A stretch of 64,000 bases of DNA, from positions 62,001 to 126,000 of the forward strand of contig JAQTUV010000001.1 of assembly GCA_028707175.1 (NCBI GenBank), written 5' to 3'. Source of the stretch: Sideroxydans sp. GTDB taxonomy: Bacteria; Pseudomonadota; Gammaproteobacteria; Burkholderiales; Gallionellaceae. The notes under the pieces were generated by a model. The model had not been told where the DNA came from and searched no databases. It saw only the letters and a program-made list of their open reading frames with translations. Positions 9,686 to 19,148 of this stretch are shown in pieces (the stretch's first letter is position 1; each line of letters starts with the position of its first letter). The position numbers were made by a program, and so were the translations under genes.

Positions 9686-12394
9686 ATGACGCAGCCGACC
9701 GATATAAATAGCACTACGCCGCTACCCGACTTTGAAGTGCTTGATCCTCAAGGCGAGCTCCTCGTTCCTGTTTCGGAACGCGGGGATGATCATGCAAACG
9801 TTATTCGTCGTGCGCAAATCGATGAGGTCAAATCACGTGCAGCTAGTTTCGCCCAGTCCAGAAAAGATGCCGAACAAAAGTTGCGTGAACTTGAAGCGGT
9901 CATGCGAGAGGATGCGCGTGTAACCGAAGGCTTGCGAAAAAAGATCAGCCAAGCTCAAGCTACGATCGCAGCATCTTCAGCGAATTCTGCGGCCCATGTT
10001 CAAGATCGCCTAGTTGAGGAAGAGACTGCCGCCAGCTTGGATGCGGCGCAGTTGGCGGCGTTCGCCACTCAACAACGTATCGAGGTAGCACGCAGTGCGC
10101 GTGCTGAAGCTAAGCGTCGTGCGCTTTTAGAAGCTGAGTTGCAAGAAAAAGAAAAGGCCATCACACAGCGTGAGATTGAGTTACAGGCACAGATTAATGA
10201 GCGATTAGAGATCGCAAAAAAGACCGAAGCGGCGGCTCAAGCACGTGTGGACGTTGAAGCTGCTGCTCGGGTAGCGGAGCAGAATGCGTTGCAAACGCAA
10301 TTGGATGCAGTTGCTCAGGCTAAAGAGGATTTGCTGCGCAGAGCACAAGCTGTTCGTGCATCTGCAGATCAAGCGGTATTGCAATCAAAAGAACAAGCGT
10401 TGCTGAAGCAGGCGGAAGAAGAAGTTTCCGCAAGCTTGGAAAGTGCTCGCTTGTCAGAATTGGCGACCCAACAACGCATCGAAGCTTCGCGTGTGGCACG
10501 TGCAGAAGCCAAACGTCGGGCTGCTTTGGAAGATCAGTTAAAGGCCAAAGAAGTGCAAATCGCGCAGCGTGAACGAGAGCTGCAGGCACAGGCTGAGAAA
10601 CGTTTGTTGATGGCGGGCGAGGCGGAAGCTGCGCTGCAAGAGCGCCTTCAGTTGGAGCAAGCGACGACACAAGCTGCACAAAGAACATTACAAGATGAAC
10701 GTGCTGCTATTGAGCGTGCAACCGAAGAGTTGCGTCGCAAGACGGAAGAAATATTGTCCACAGCATCACGTGATGTGAGGGAAAAACAAGCTGAAGCGGA
10801 AGCGTTGTTGAAGCGCGCAGAAGAAGAGGCGACTGCGAATGCTGAAAATGAGAAGCTCGCTATTTACGCCGCACAGCAGCGCGTCGATGCTGAAATAGCC
10901 GCGCGCGCTGAAATCAAGCGAAGGACATTGCTTGAGGCATCGTTGCAAGAAAAAGAGCTCGCAGTCGCAGAGCGTGAACGTGAGCTGCAAGCTCAGTTCG
11001 CAGAAAAGATCAGATTGGCAGAGCAGGTCGCTGCGGCGACACAGGCGCGAATCGATGCTGAGGCTGAAGCGAACAATGCACAGCTCAATACATATGATTT
11101 GCAGCGCACCGCTATCGCCAATGCCAAAGGGGTGTTGCGTAAGAAATTAGAGGATGTGAAGGCTTCCATAGATCAAACATTGCTTGAGCAGCAAAGTGCA
11201 GAGCAAGAGATGTTGAGTCGTGTTGAAGCTGAAGCGACTGCGTGTGTGGAAAAGGGCAAGGCTAACGCCTTGGCCATCGAGCAAAGGTTGGCTGTGGCTA
11301 CGGCGGCGCGCATCGAAGCTGAGCGCCGGACGACGTTGGAAGGCGAATTGCTCGCCAAAGAAAATGAATCGTTAGAAAAAGAAAAATCTCAGCAAGCTGC
11401 ATTGCTCGAAAAAATCGCATCTGCTCAGCAGGTGCTAGCGGAGATGCAAGTCCGCCATGAAGAAGCATTGCGGGTGCAGGAACTCGATTTGGCTAAACGT
11501 ATCCACGAGATGGAGGTGCAACATGAAGATAAGCTGCGTCTCACTCAGCAAAAAGAGTTCGAAATACAAGCGCAACTAGATGCGAAGTGGTTGCAGCTCG
11601 AAAGCGAGAGTGCGCAACGCATTCGTGACCTCGAAGCGAAACTTTCGGAGAAATCCAATTCTGCGCAACAGACAGAGATATCGTTGCAAGCCAGCTTGAA
11701 TGCGGAGCTGCAAACTCAAGAGGGAATTAGTGCTGAGCGTGCGCGCGTTTTGAATGCACGTGCGGCTGAGCAGAGTAAGGCCATGCAGCAAGCTGAGTTG
11801 GCGTTGCGTGAGCGTCTGGATGCAGAACTCGCGGCGCAGGAAGCAGCGACTGCCGAGCGTATGCGTGAACTGGAAGCGCAGATTGAAGAGCAGAAACGAA
11901 TCGCCAAGCTGGCAGAAGATGCGACTAAGGAACGTTTGCAGATCGCTTCGCTGGCGACAGAAGCAGAGCAGCGTGTGTTAGACGAACAGCAAGCGGCAAT
12001 CGCGCATACTCAAGCCTTGATGCGATCCTTGGATGATTTATCTGTTGATGCACAACAGCGCATGAATACGGTGCAGGAGGAAGCTCCCGTTGTGGTGTTG
12101 CCTTCCAATAGCGCGCTTTCAGTGAGAGAGTGGGTTGCGCCAATCCCGCGGCGTCGTGTGTCTTGGTTAGCTGTGTCGGGATGGGCGATCGCTTTGATGT
12201 TGGCGCTGTGGGTCTTGCTTCGCAATATGGAAGTTGCTGACAAGGCACCTGCACCCGTTGTTGCTACTTCGCCAGTGCCCACGCCAATCTCACAAGTGGT
12301 GTTACCGCCTAATCCACTTTCTGTGTACGAGGGGGCTGAGATGGGGGATGGACTGAAAATGACCAATGAAATGATCTTCCCTAAGGCACGTTGA
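9686..12394 (+). CDS. Large membrane-anchored coiled-coil repeat protein, function unknown
   Basis: This 902-residue protein is not recognised as a known family. Residues 1-45 look disordered. Residues about 46-800 are a continuous charged Ala/Glu/Gln/Arg-rich coiled coil. Four diverged repeats of about 134 residues are visible, each with a QQRI-like core and an AEAKRR segment (arginines at 131, 264, 399 and 534). After an RRR stop-transfer signal there is one transmembrane helix (about 827-847) and a 55-residue Pro-rich tail. Topology is therefore probably a cytoplasmic rod with a short periplasmic tail. The ATG has a strong GGGGGAG site. The next gene is 24 bases downstream. Confidence 0.85.
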   Translation: MTQPTDINSTTPLPDFEVLDPQGELLVPVSERGDDHANVIRRAQIDEVKSRAASFAQSRKDAEQKLRELEAVMREDARVTEGLRKKISQAQATIAASSANSAAHVQDRLVEEETAASLDAAQLAAFATQQRIEVARSARAEAKRRALLEAELQEKEKAITQREIELQAQINERLEIAKKTEAAAQARVDVEAAARVAEQNALQTQLDAVAQAKEDLLRRAQAVRASADQAVLQSKEQALLKQAEEEVSASLESARLSELATQQRIEASRVARAEAKRRAALEDQLKAKEVQIAQRERELQAQAEKRLLMAGEAEAALQERLQLEQATTQAAQRTLQDERAAIERATEELRRKTEEILSTASRDVREKQAEAEALLKRAEEEATANAENEKLAIYAAQQRVDAEIAARAEIKRRTLLEASLQEKELAVAERERELQAQFAEKIRLAEQVAAATQARIDAEAEANNAQLNTYDLQRTAIANAKGVLRKKLEDVKASIDQTLLEQQSAEQEMLSRVEAEATACVEKGKANALAIEQRLAVATAARIEAERRTTLEGELLAKENESLEKEKSQQAALLEKIASAQQVLAEMQVRHEEALRVQELDLAKRIHEMEVQHEDKLRLTQQKEFEIQAQLDAKWLQLESESAQRIRDLEAKLSEKSNSAQQTEISLQASLNAELQTQEGISAERARVLNARAAEQSKAMQQAELALRERLDAELAAQEAATAERMRELEAQIEEQKRIAKLAEDATKERLQIASLATEAEQRVLDEQQAAIAHTQALMRSLDDLSVDAQQRMNTVQEEAPVVVLPSNSALSVREWVAPIPRRRVSWLAVSGWAIALMLALWVLLRNMEVADKAPAPVVATSPVPTPISQVVLPPNPLSVYEGAEMGDGLKMTNEMIFPKAR

Positions 12395-12418
12395 ATATCT
12401 GTCGATCAGTGGTGTGAT

Positions 12419-13153
12419 ATGCCTAGCCTGAAGATAGCGAGTTACAACATCCACAAAGGTTTTTCGCCATTCAATCGGCGCGTGGTGCTGCACGAGTTGC
12501 GAGAATTCTTACGCGCGCTGGATGCGGATATCGTCTTTTTGCAAGAAGTGCAGGGATCGCATCTGCATCATGCGAAGCGCCATCCAAACTATCCCGAAGT
12601 GCCGCAGTATGAGTTTTTGGCAGATGATTTTTGGGCGCATCATGCTTATGGTATGAATGCAGTCTATGAGGCAGGCCATCACGGTAATGCCATTTTGAGT
12701 CGTTTTCCTATCGTGCAAACGCGGAATAAAGATGTGTCAGCGCATCGTTTTGAACAGCGTGGTTTATTGCATTGCGAGGTCGAGTGGCAAGGGACGTCGG
12801 TACATTGTTTCTGCGCACACTTTGGTTTATTCGCGAAAGGGCGCCGTGCACAAGCGAATGCATTAGTCGCACATGTCAAAACAGAAGTTGCAGCGCATGA
12901 GTCGTTGATTATCGCTGGCGATTTTAATGATTGGGGTGATAGATTGAGCAACACCTTTGCCGATGAGTTGGGTGTTCATGATGCATTCCATTTGTCGACG
13001 GGGGCGGTCGCACGTAGTTTTCCTGCAAAATTCCCATTGTTAAAATTAGACCGTATCTATGCGCGAGGGTTCGATGCCAGTGAGTGTGATGTGCATGGCG
13101 GCACACGTATGTCAGATCATGCCGCTTTAACTGCGCGCTTGAGGCGGCAATGA
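12419..13153 (+). CDS. Endonuclease/exonuclease/phosphatase-family protein (YbhP-like)
   Basis: The 244-residue protein has the EEP-fold signature in order: ASYNIH (Asn10), FLQEV (Glu43), GDFNDW (Asp168 and Asn170) and SDHAAL (Asp233-His234). These are the metal and phosphate ligands of the DNase I/inositol-phosphatase superfamily. The ATGA overlap with clsB mirrors the E. coli ybhP-clsB (ybhO) pair, which suggests a link to phospholipid metabolism rather than DNA repair; the exact substrate is unknown. No signal peptide is seen, so it is probably cytoplasmic. Confidence 0.88.
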   Translation: MPSLKIASYNIHKGFSPFNRRVVLHELREFLRALDADIVFLQEVQGSHLHHAKRHPNYPEVPQYEFLADDFWAHHAYGMNAVYEAGHHGNAILSRFPIVQTRNKDVSAHRFEQRGLLHCEVEWQGTSVHCFCAHFGLFAKGRRAQANALVAHVKTEVAAHESLIIAGDFNDWGDRLSNTFADELGVHDAFHLSTGAVARSFPAKFPLLKLDRIYARGFDASECDVHGGTRMSDHAALTARLRRQ

Positions 13154-14310
13154 ATCGTACATTCAAGCTGCGCAATAACGAACTCACGTTGTTGCGTAAC
13201 GGTACACGTTATTTCCCACAGTTGTGTGAAGACATCGATCGAGCAAAAGAATTCATTTTTTTAGAAACCTATATTTTTGCAGCTGATGAAACAGGTCGTT
13301 TGGTGGCGCAAGCTTTGCAACGTGCGGCGCTGCGTCATGTGACGGTGCGTTTGATGTTGGATGGCTTCGGCTCGGCAGAATTGCCAGAACATTGGATTGA
13401 TTCGCTACGTGAGGCTGGAGTCGAAGTTCAGTGGTTTAGGCGCGAAAGAGGTTTCTTCAATCTAGGGCGATCACGCTTGAGGCGCTTGCATCGCAAATTG
13501 GCGGTGATCGATGGCCAGCTGGCATTCATTGGTGGCATCAACATTCTGAACGATATTCCTGAAGGGCAGGATTTTGACGCGCCACGTTTAGATTACACCG
13601 TTCGTATCAAGGGGGCGATGGCGCAGCAGATAGAGGTTGAGATGCGCCATTTATGGGCTACCGTACAGTGGGCCACGCTGCGCAAGCGTATCCGTCAGAT
13701 CAAGTCAGTATTGCAGCCCGTTCCTGTGCAAGAAACTCGTAAGGCGATTGAATTGAAGGTTCGTGACAATCTGCATCATCGGCGCGACATAGAGCGCGCC
13801 TATTTACAAGCCATCGCGGAGGCGCAGCACGAAATCATTATTGCCAATGCCTATTTTTTGCCGGGACGCCTCTTGCGGCGTGCGCTTAATGCTGCCGTCA
13901 AACGTGGCGTTCGAGTTGTGTTGTTATTGCAAGGTCGTGTGGAATATCGTTTGCAGCATTACGCAACGTTGGCGCTTTATGAGCGTTTGATGCATGTAGG
14001 TATCGAGATATATGAGTACCGCGATAGTTATCTGCATGCAAAAGTGGGGGTGATTGATGGTGAATGGGCGACGGTTGGCTCATCCAATCTTGATCCATTC
14101 AGTTTGTTGCTGGCACGAGAGGCTAATCTGATCGTTCGTGATGACGAATTCGCAAAATCGTTGCGTAGCAATTTGATGCGGACCATCAAAACGGCTGGAG
14201 AACGAGTCGAGGCGCGTCATTTACGCACTGTGCCTTTGTTTTTGGCACGGATGAGTTACGGAGTCATCCGACTCATCGTGGGGTTTCTGGGCTTATCTAA
14301 GCGGCACTAA
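13150..14310 (+). CDS. clsB: Cardiolipin synthase B (phospholipase D superfamily)
   Basis: The 386-residue protein has two HKD motifs: HRKLAVID (His114, Lys116, Asp121) and HAKVGVID (His296, Lys298, Asp303). They form one active site that joins phosphatidyl groups to make cardiolipin. The length and the absence of N-terminal transmembrane helices match ClsB rather than ClsA. The first four bases overlap the upstream EEP gene. The C-terminal 30 residues are hydrophobic (a membrane-association segment). The gene ends about 50 bases before the next start, with a -10-like box in between. Confidence 0.92.
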   Translation: MNRTFKLRNNELTLLRNGTRYFPQLCEDIDRAKEFIFLETYIFAADETGRLVAQALQRAALRHVTVRLMLDGFGSAELPEHWIDSLREAGVEVQWFRRERGFFNLGRSRLRRLHRKLAVIDGQLAFIGGINILNDIPEGQDFDAPRLDYTVRIKGAMAQQIEVEMRHLWATVQWATLRKRIRQIKSVLQPVPVQETRKAIELKVRDNLHHRRDIERAYLQAIAEAQHEIIIANAYFLPGRLLRRALNAAVKRGVRVVLLLQGRVEYRLQHYATLALYERLMHVGIEIYEYRDSYLHAKVGVIDGEWATVGSSNLDPFSLLLAREANLIVRDDEFAKSLRSNLMRTIKTAGERVEARHLRTVPLFLARMSYGVIRLIVGFLGLSKRH

Positions 14311-14323
14311 TTTTACGGGCCGC

Positions 14324-14329
14324 TATAAT
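14324..14329 (+). promoter_or_regulatory. Putative -10 box of the ABC-exporter gene
   Basis: TATAAT followed by GCGCGCC lies 30 bases before the start codon of the Atm1-type exporter. No good -35 hexamer is seen at the expected distance, so the call rests on the -10 box and its GC-rich discriminator. Confidence 0.45.
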
Positions 14330-14359
14330 GCGCGCCTGTTTCATTCGTTAGACTTCATC

Positions 14360-16141
14360 ATGCGTTCGCACTCATCTCACTCTTCCTCAACTCCTACACG
14401 CACTGATTGGCGTGTTATTCGCAGCCTCGTTCCCTACCTGTTGGAGTTCAAGACTCGTGTCGCGTTTGTGATCGTGTTATTGGTCTTGGCGAAACTGGCT
14501 AACGTGGTTGTCCCACTCGCTTTAAAAGAGATCGTGGATGCGGTGAGCCAGCCGAAAGCGATGTTGGTATTGCCAGTGTTTTTAATCATCGGATACGGCT
14601 TGTTGCGTTTGTTCAGTACGTTGTTCGGGGAGCTACGCGATGCATTGTTCGCCAAGGTTACTCAACGAGCCATTCGTCGCGTGGCGGCGCAAGTCTTTGA
14701 ACATCTGCATAGCTTGAGTCTGCGCTTTCATTTGGAGCGCCAAACGGGCGGTGTCTCGCGCGACATCGAACGCGGTACGCGCGGTATCAGCTTCTTGTTG
14801 ACCTTTCTGCTGTTCAACATCTTGCCGACGTTGCTGGAGATCGGCTTGGTCGCTGCAATCTTGTTTGTGAAATACAACCCGTGGTTTGCCATCATCACCT
14901 TTGTCACCTTGGTGCTCTATATCGGCTTTACTTTGTGGATCACGGAATGGCGCATGGTGTTCCGCCGCACGATGAATGACAAAGATTCGAAAGCCAACAC
15001 GCGCGCCATCGACAGCTTGCTCAATTATGAGACGGTCAAATATTTCGGCAATGAACGTTATGAAGTGGCTCGCTACGACGAGCAGATGAAAGACTGGGAA
15101 GTGTCAGCAGTCAAGAACCAAACTTCGTTAGCCGCATTAAACGCAGGACAGAGCATCATCATTGCTATTGGCGTCACGCTGCTCATGTTGCTGGCAGCAG
15201 ATGAGGTGGTAAAGGGCACGATGACGATTGGTGATTTAGTCCTAGTGAACGTGTTCATGCTGCAGCTTTATATGCCATTGCACTTCTTGGGGTTCGTCTA
15301 CCGAGAGATCAAAAATGCGTTGGCGGATATGGAAAAGATGTTCCGCTTGCTGGACGAAAATCGTGAAGTCCAAGACGCGCCCGATGCACCCGCACTGAAG
15401 CTAGAACACGCGATGATTCGTTTTGAAAACGTTAATTTTTCATACGATCCGGCACGACAAATTTTGCATGATGTGAGCTTTGAAGTGCCGAGTGGACACA
15501 CCGTGGCAGTGGTAGGCGCGAGTGGCGCAGGTAAATCGACGTTATCCCGTTTGTTGTTCCGTTTTTATGATGTGGACTCCGGTGGATTGTCGATCGATGG
15601 GCAAGACATACGGGGGGTGACACAAACCAGTTTGCGTGCGGCGATTGGTATCGTGCCGCAAGATACGGTGCTGTTTAACGACACCATCTATTACAACATT
15701 GCTTACGGTCGCCCTACAGCAACGCGCGAAGAGATATTGAGTGCAGCGCAATCAGCGCACATCCATCACTTTATTGAGTCCCTGCCGCAAGGGTATGACA
15801 CCATCGTCGGTGAGCGTGGGCTTAAATTGTCGGGCGGTGAGAAGCAGCGAGTCGCCATTGCGCGCGCAATTTTAAAGAATCCTGCCATCCTTATTTTTGA
15901 CGAGGCGACTTCTGCGCTGGATTCAAAGTCAGAAAAGGCCATTCAAGATGAGTTGCGTAGCATCGCGCAAAACCGCACGACGTTGGTTATCGCGCATCGA
16001 CTTTCAACCGTCATTGATGCACATCAAATATTGGTGATGGATAAGGGGCGGATCATTGAGCGCGGCACACACCGTGAACTGTTATCACAGCAGGGTGTTT
16101 ATGCTCAGATGTGGGCGTTGCAGCAACAGGAAGAGCATTGA
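14360..16141 (+). CDS. Atm1-type ABC exporter (fused permease and ATPase)
   Basis: The protein has 593 residues. Six transmembrane helices occupy about residues 30-320. An ATPase domain follows with Walker A GASGAGKST (about 386), signature LSGGEKQR (about 490), Walker B ILIFDEAT (about 511) and the switch histidine in IAHRLST (about 545). The N-terminal domain (LANVVVPLALKEIVDAV) and the TVKYFGNE stretch match the Atm1/HMT1 group, which exports glutathione-linked sulfur or metal species. It is a homodimeric half-transporter in the inner membrane. The substrate cannot be fixed from sequence; MsbA is less likely. Confidence 0.9.
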   Translation: MRSHSSHSSSTPTRTDWRVIRSLVPYLLEFKTRVAFVIVLLVLAKLANVVVPLALKEIVDAVSQPKAMLVLPVFLIIGYGLLRLFSTLFGELRDALFAKVTQRAIRRVAAQVFEHLHSLSLRFHLERQTGGVSRDIERGTRGISFLLTFLLFNILPTLLEIGLVAAILFVKYNPWFAIITFVTLVLYIGFTLWITEWRMVFRRTMNDKDSKANTRAIDSLLNYETVKYFGNERYEVARYDEQMKDWEVSAVKNQTSLAALNAGQSIIIAIGVTLLMLLAADEVVKGTMTIGDLVLVNVFMLQLYMPLHFLGFVYREIKNALADMEKMFRLLDENREVQDAPDAPALKLEHAMIRFENVNFSYDPARQILHDVSFEVPSGHTVAVVGASGAGKSTLSRLLFRFYDVDSGGLSIDGQDIRGVTQTSLRAAIGIVPQDTVLFNDTIYYNIAYGRPTATREEILSAAQSAHIHHFIESLPQGYDTIVGERGLKLSGGEKQRVAIARAILKNPAILIFDEATSALDSKSEKAIQDELRSIAQNRTTLVIAHRLSTVIDAHQILVMDKGRIIERGTHRELLSQQGVYAQMWALQQQEEH

Positions 16142-16259
16142 TGGAGGGGGTGGGGCGCGCCATGATGGAAAACTTCTTTAAAGAAATTGCCGTTCGCATT
16201 GATTTCCATCGTTTTTTTAAGGTATCCTCCGCGCCATTCTGTTGTTGAGGTTATACGCC

Positions 16260-17150
16260 ATGCGATTTTTATTGAGTTTCTTGTTGCTGAGTGCTTCTTT
16301 TACTGCCCAGGCAGAAGGGTTGCGTTACGAAACAAGCCTGCATATTCCACCTCAGTCGGGAACATATTCTCGCGCAGGCTCGCCACAGTTAAGTTCTTCG
16401 ATTGCGCTGATCTACGATGTAGACTCTCAGCGTCCGATCTATACCAAGAATATCGATAACATCGTGCCAATCGCTTCGATCACTAAGCTGATGACAGCAA
16501 TGGTGGTTTTAGATGCTCGTCTACCGTTGGATGAAAAAATCACACTCAGTTCGTTAGATCAAGATCACTACAAAGGAACACACTCTAGGATGCGCAGTGG
16601 CATGTCCTTGGAGCGCGGCGACCTATTGCAACTGGCCTTGATGGCGTCTGAAAATACGGCGGCAGCGGCGTTAGCGAGAACTTATCCTGGAGGCACTCAG
16701 GTCTTCTTGTCGAAAATGAATGAGAAGGCGCGTGAATTAGGGATGAACTCATCTCGTTTTGATGATCCGACCGGTTTGCATAGTAGCAATGTTTCTACCG
16801 CACAAGATCTGGTCAAGATGGTGATGGCCGCACAAAAGTACAAAACGATCCGTCGTTACACCACCTCATCCTCACACGTCGTACAAGTCTCTTCGCGTCG
16901 TACTTTGCGTTTCAACAACACCAACCCATTGGTAAAGAATGCTTCTTGGGATATCGGCTTGAGTAAGACCGGCTATATCACCGAAGCAGGACGATGCTTG
17001 GTGATGCAGGCGAACATCAACAGCCGTCCCGTGGTGATTGTTTTGCTGGACTCTTGGGGGAAGCGTACTCGAGTGGGCGATGCAAATCGCATCAAACGCT
17101 GGATGGAAAGTGCAAACTCGAAAGCCAATCGGAACACTCAGCGCGGTTGA
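16260..17150 (+). CDS. pbpG: D-alanyl-D-alanine endopeptidase (PBP7/8)
   Basis: The 296-residue protein has a signal peptide (residues 1-18, cut after AQA). The serine penicillin-recognising motifs are all present: SITK (Ser73, Lys76), SEN (130-132) and KTG (236-238). PbpG cleaves D-Ala-meso-DAP cross-links in the periplasm. Unlike DacA-type carboxypeptidases it lacks the C-terminal amphipathic anchor domain, which fits its short length. The ATG at 16260 follows GTTGAGG and gives a clean signal peptide. A Rho-independent terminator lies directly after the stop. Confidence 0.92.
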   Translation: MRFLLSFLLLSASFTAQAEGLRYETSLHIPPQSGTYSRAGSPQLSSSIALIYDVDSQRPIYTKNIDNIVPIASITKLMTAMVVLDARLPLDEKITLSSLDQDHYKGTHSRMRSGMSLERGDLLQLALMASENTAAAALARTYPGGTQVFLSKMNEKARELGMNSSRFDDPTGLHSSNVSTAQDLVKMVMAAQKYKTIRRYTTSSSHVVQVSSRRTLRFNNTNPLVKNASWDIGLSKTGYITEAGRCLVMQANINSRPVVIVLLDSWGKRTRVGDANRIKRWMESANSKANRNTQRG

Positions 17151-17166
17151 TCCAGTTTAATTTTTT

Positions 17167-17191
17167 AGGGGGCTCTCAGCCCCCTTTTTTA
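17167..17191 (+). terminator. Intrinsic terminator after pbpG, probably bidirectional
   Basis: A 7-bp stem GGGGGCT/AGCCCCC with loop CTC is followed by six T residues; six T residues also precede it, so the reverse strand could use it weakly for the small minus-strand gene that ends here. Confidence 0.9.
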
Positions 17192-17263
17192 TTTGCGTGG
17201 CGGCTTCAGCGCCAATACCACGACGGCAACCACCACAATCAAAATAATCAATTCAATAAACAT
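17189..17263 (-). CDS. Putative 24-residue single-helix membrane protein
   Basis: On the minus strand, an ATG at 17263 opens a 24-codon frame ending in TAA next to the pbpG terminator. The peptide starts MFIELIILIVVVAVVVLAL and ends KPPRK, an ideal one-pass membrane helix with a positive C-terminus. A consensus Shine-Dalgarno (TAAGGAGT) lies 7 bases upstream of the ATG, which is the main reason to believe it is translated. It converges on pbpG and diverges from tamA. No family is recognised. Similar very small helical proteins are often regulatory partners of membrane complexes, but no partner can be named here. Confidence 0.6.
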   Translation of the reverse strand: MFIELIILIVVVAVVVLALKPPRK

Positions 17264-17354
17264 GAAATGTACTCCTTAGAAGGCGTGCATTTTACCTTTC
17301 CGTTGCTGCTAATTGGGGATGCCTGCTCAGGTACAATGTGGGCGTTTCTCTGTG

Positions 17355-19148
17355 ATGAGCGCCATCGTTGTGACTGTCCCCGTTTCTAGCTTTTTTCGGC
17401 TTGTCTTTGTTCTGCTACTTATTTATGTGGCGGCTGTTCCGTGTGCTGTGAATGCCAAGTCTGGCAGCATCCCCGCTGTGATGTTTATTGCGCCAGAAGA
17501 AGTTCGGGCAGTGATTGCGCAACATTTTCCTTTGCCGGATACCTTGTTTAAGAGTGAGTTGGAACGCAGCGTTTTCATGCGTCGTGCTGGGCGTGAGATT
17601 CCTGCCTTACTTGAGACGGAAGGGTATTTTTCAAGCAAGGTCATTTTGCGTTCGGTGATGCATTCTGGAACGATGGAAGTGCAGATTGTCCCCGGCCCCA
17701 GAACGACGGTGGAACAGGTCGAGATCGAATTTCAAGGTGCCATCACATTGAACAAGGATGCTGGGGCGGAACGAATGCAAAAGTTACGGGCCGGCTGGCT
17801 CTTGCCAGTGGGAATGGCATTTACTGCAGAGGCTTGGGAGCGCGCTAAGACTGAACTGTTAACTAAGCTGTTGCGCAAACAATATGCATCAGCACGTATC
17901 GTTGATAGCGTGGCGAAGGTGGATTCTGCAACCTCGCGTGCAAAGCTACGCATCGTTTTGGATTCTGGGCACCCGTTCAAACTCGGCGAGCTACATATCA
18001 GTGGCTTAGCGCGTTATTCCGAATCCATGGTGATGCGTTATGCCTCCTTTAAATCGGGGGACGAATACGACCGTGATCAATTGTTGATCTTGCAGACCCG
18101 CTTACAGAATTTGGCGCAGTTCAATTCGGTAGTTGTTGCGCTGGAGCTGAACAATATTCCGGATAAAGAATCAGTGCCCGGGGAGTCGATCACGGTGCCG
18201 GTGAATATCCATGTCGAAGAGGCGCAATCACGCAAACTATCGGTTGGTTTAGGTTACAGCACCAACAATGGTGCACGCAGTGAGTTGAACTATGTCAGCA
18301 ACAACTTTATGGATCGTGCTTGGGGATTCAATAGCGGATTGGTTATGGAACGCAATCGCCAAACTATCGCCGCCAGCGTAGACACTTTGCCTAACCCGCA
18401 GGGGTTTAGAGTGCAATGGAATGCGAGTGGTGAGCGAACGGATATCCAAGGTTTGGAGACTTTTCGAGATAAGTTTGGTGTGACGCGTAGTCAAACTGTG
18501 TTCGGAAATGAAAGCAGCGTTGGCCTGAGTTGGCAGCATGAGTTACGTATTCCTTTGGGCGGTGTGAGAGAGACTAACCAAGCCTTGGTATTGGAATGGA
18601 GTTGGACGCGGCGTACGGTAGATGATCCTTTGATGCCCATGAATGGTTCTCTGACTCAATTCAAAATGGGCGGTGCAGGGAAGACCTTCCTGTCGGATGA
18701 AGATTTTGTGCGTAGCTATCTACGGCATCAGTCTTGGTTCTCATTCGGCGAAGATGATGTTGTCTCATTACGCGGGGAAGCCGGCTATACCCAGACCCCA
18801 TCTCGCTTAGGCATTCCACAAGAATATTTGTTTCGTGTCGGGGGGACACAAACAGTGCGCGGATTTGCTTATCAAAGTTTAGGTGTCACAGAGGGAAATG
18901 CGGTGGTTGGTGGTCGTGCCATGACGACAACGAGTGTCGAGTACACACATTGGTTCAACATCTTGGGCATGGCTGCATTTGTGGATGCAGGAGATGCGGC
19001 AGATACGATTCAAGCTTTGCAGCCAGCCGTGGGTTATGGCATTGGCGCGCGCTGGCGGAGCCCTGTGGGGCCGCTGGCACTTGATGTGGCGCGCAGCAGG
19101 CATGTGTCGGATCTGAACTATCACTTCTCCATTGCGGTGGCATTTTGA
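17355..19148 (+). CDS. tamA: TamA, Omp85-family outer-membrane translocation subunit
   Basis: The 597-residue protein has a signal peptide (about residues 1-35, ending VNA), three N-terminal POTRA-like domains, and a C-terminal 16-strand beta-barrel from about residue 280. The barrel holds VRGF (in TQTVRGFAYQSLG), the Omp85 lid-lock motif, and the chain ends in an aromatic residue (Phe), as outer-membrane proteins do. TamA works with TamB to insert autotransporters and move phospholipid between membranes. The ATG at 17355 gives the best signal peptide. Its stop overlaps the tamB start as TGATG. Confidence 0.92.
   Translation: MSAIVVTVPVSSFFRLVFVLLLIYVAAVPCAVNAKSGSIPAVMFIAPEEVRAVIAQHFPLPDTLFKSELERSVFMRRAGREIPALLETEGYFSSKVILRSVMHSGTMEVQIVPGPRTTVEQVEIEFQGAITLNKDAGAERMQKLRAGWLLPVGMAFTAEAWERAKTELLTKLLRKQYASARIVDSVAKVDSATSRAKLRIVLDSGHPFKLGELHISGLARYSESMVMRYASFKSGDEYDRDQLLILQTRLQNLAQFNSVVVALELNNIPDKESVPGESITVPVNIHVEEAQSRKLSVGLGYSTNNGARSELNYVSNNFMDRAWGFNSGLVMERNRQTIAASVDTLPNPQGFRVQWNASGERTDIQGLETFRDKFGVTRSQTVFGNESSVGLSWQHELRIPLGGVRETNQALVLEWSWTRRTVDDPLMPMNGSLTQFKMGGAGKTFLSDEDFVRSYLRHQSWFSFGEDDVVSLRGEAGYTQTPSRLGIPQEYLFRVGGTQTVRGFAYQSLGVTEGNAVVGGRAMTTTSVEYTHWFNILGMAAFVDAGDAADTIQALQPAVGYGIGARWRSPVGPLALDVARSRHVSDLNYHFSIAVAF

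Noticed and set aside
17332..17337. TACAAT as -10 box of tamA
   Set aside because: No -35 hexamer at a suitable distance; too weak to list as a promoter.
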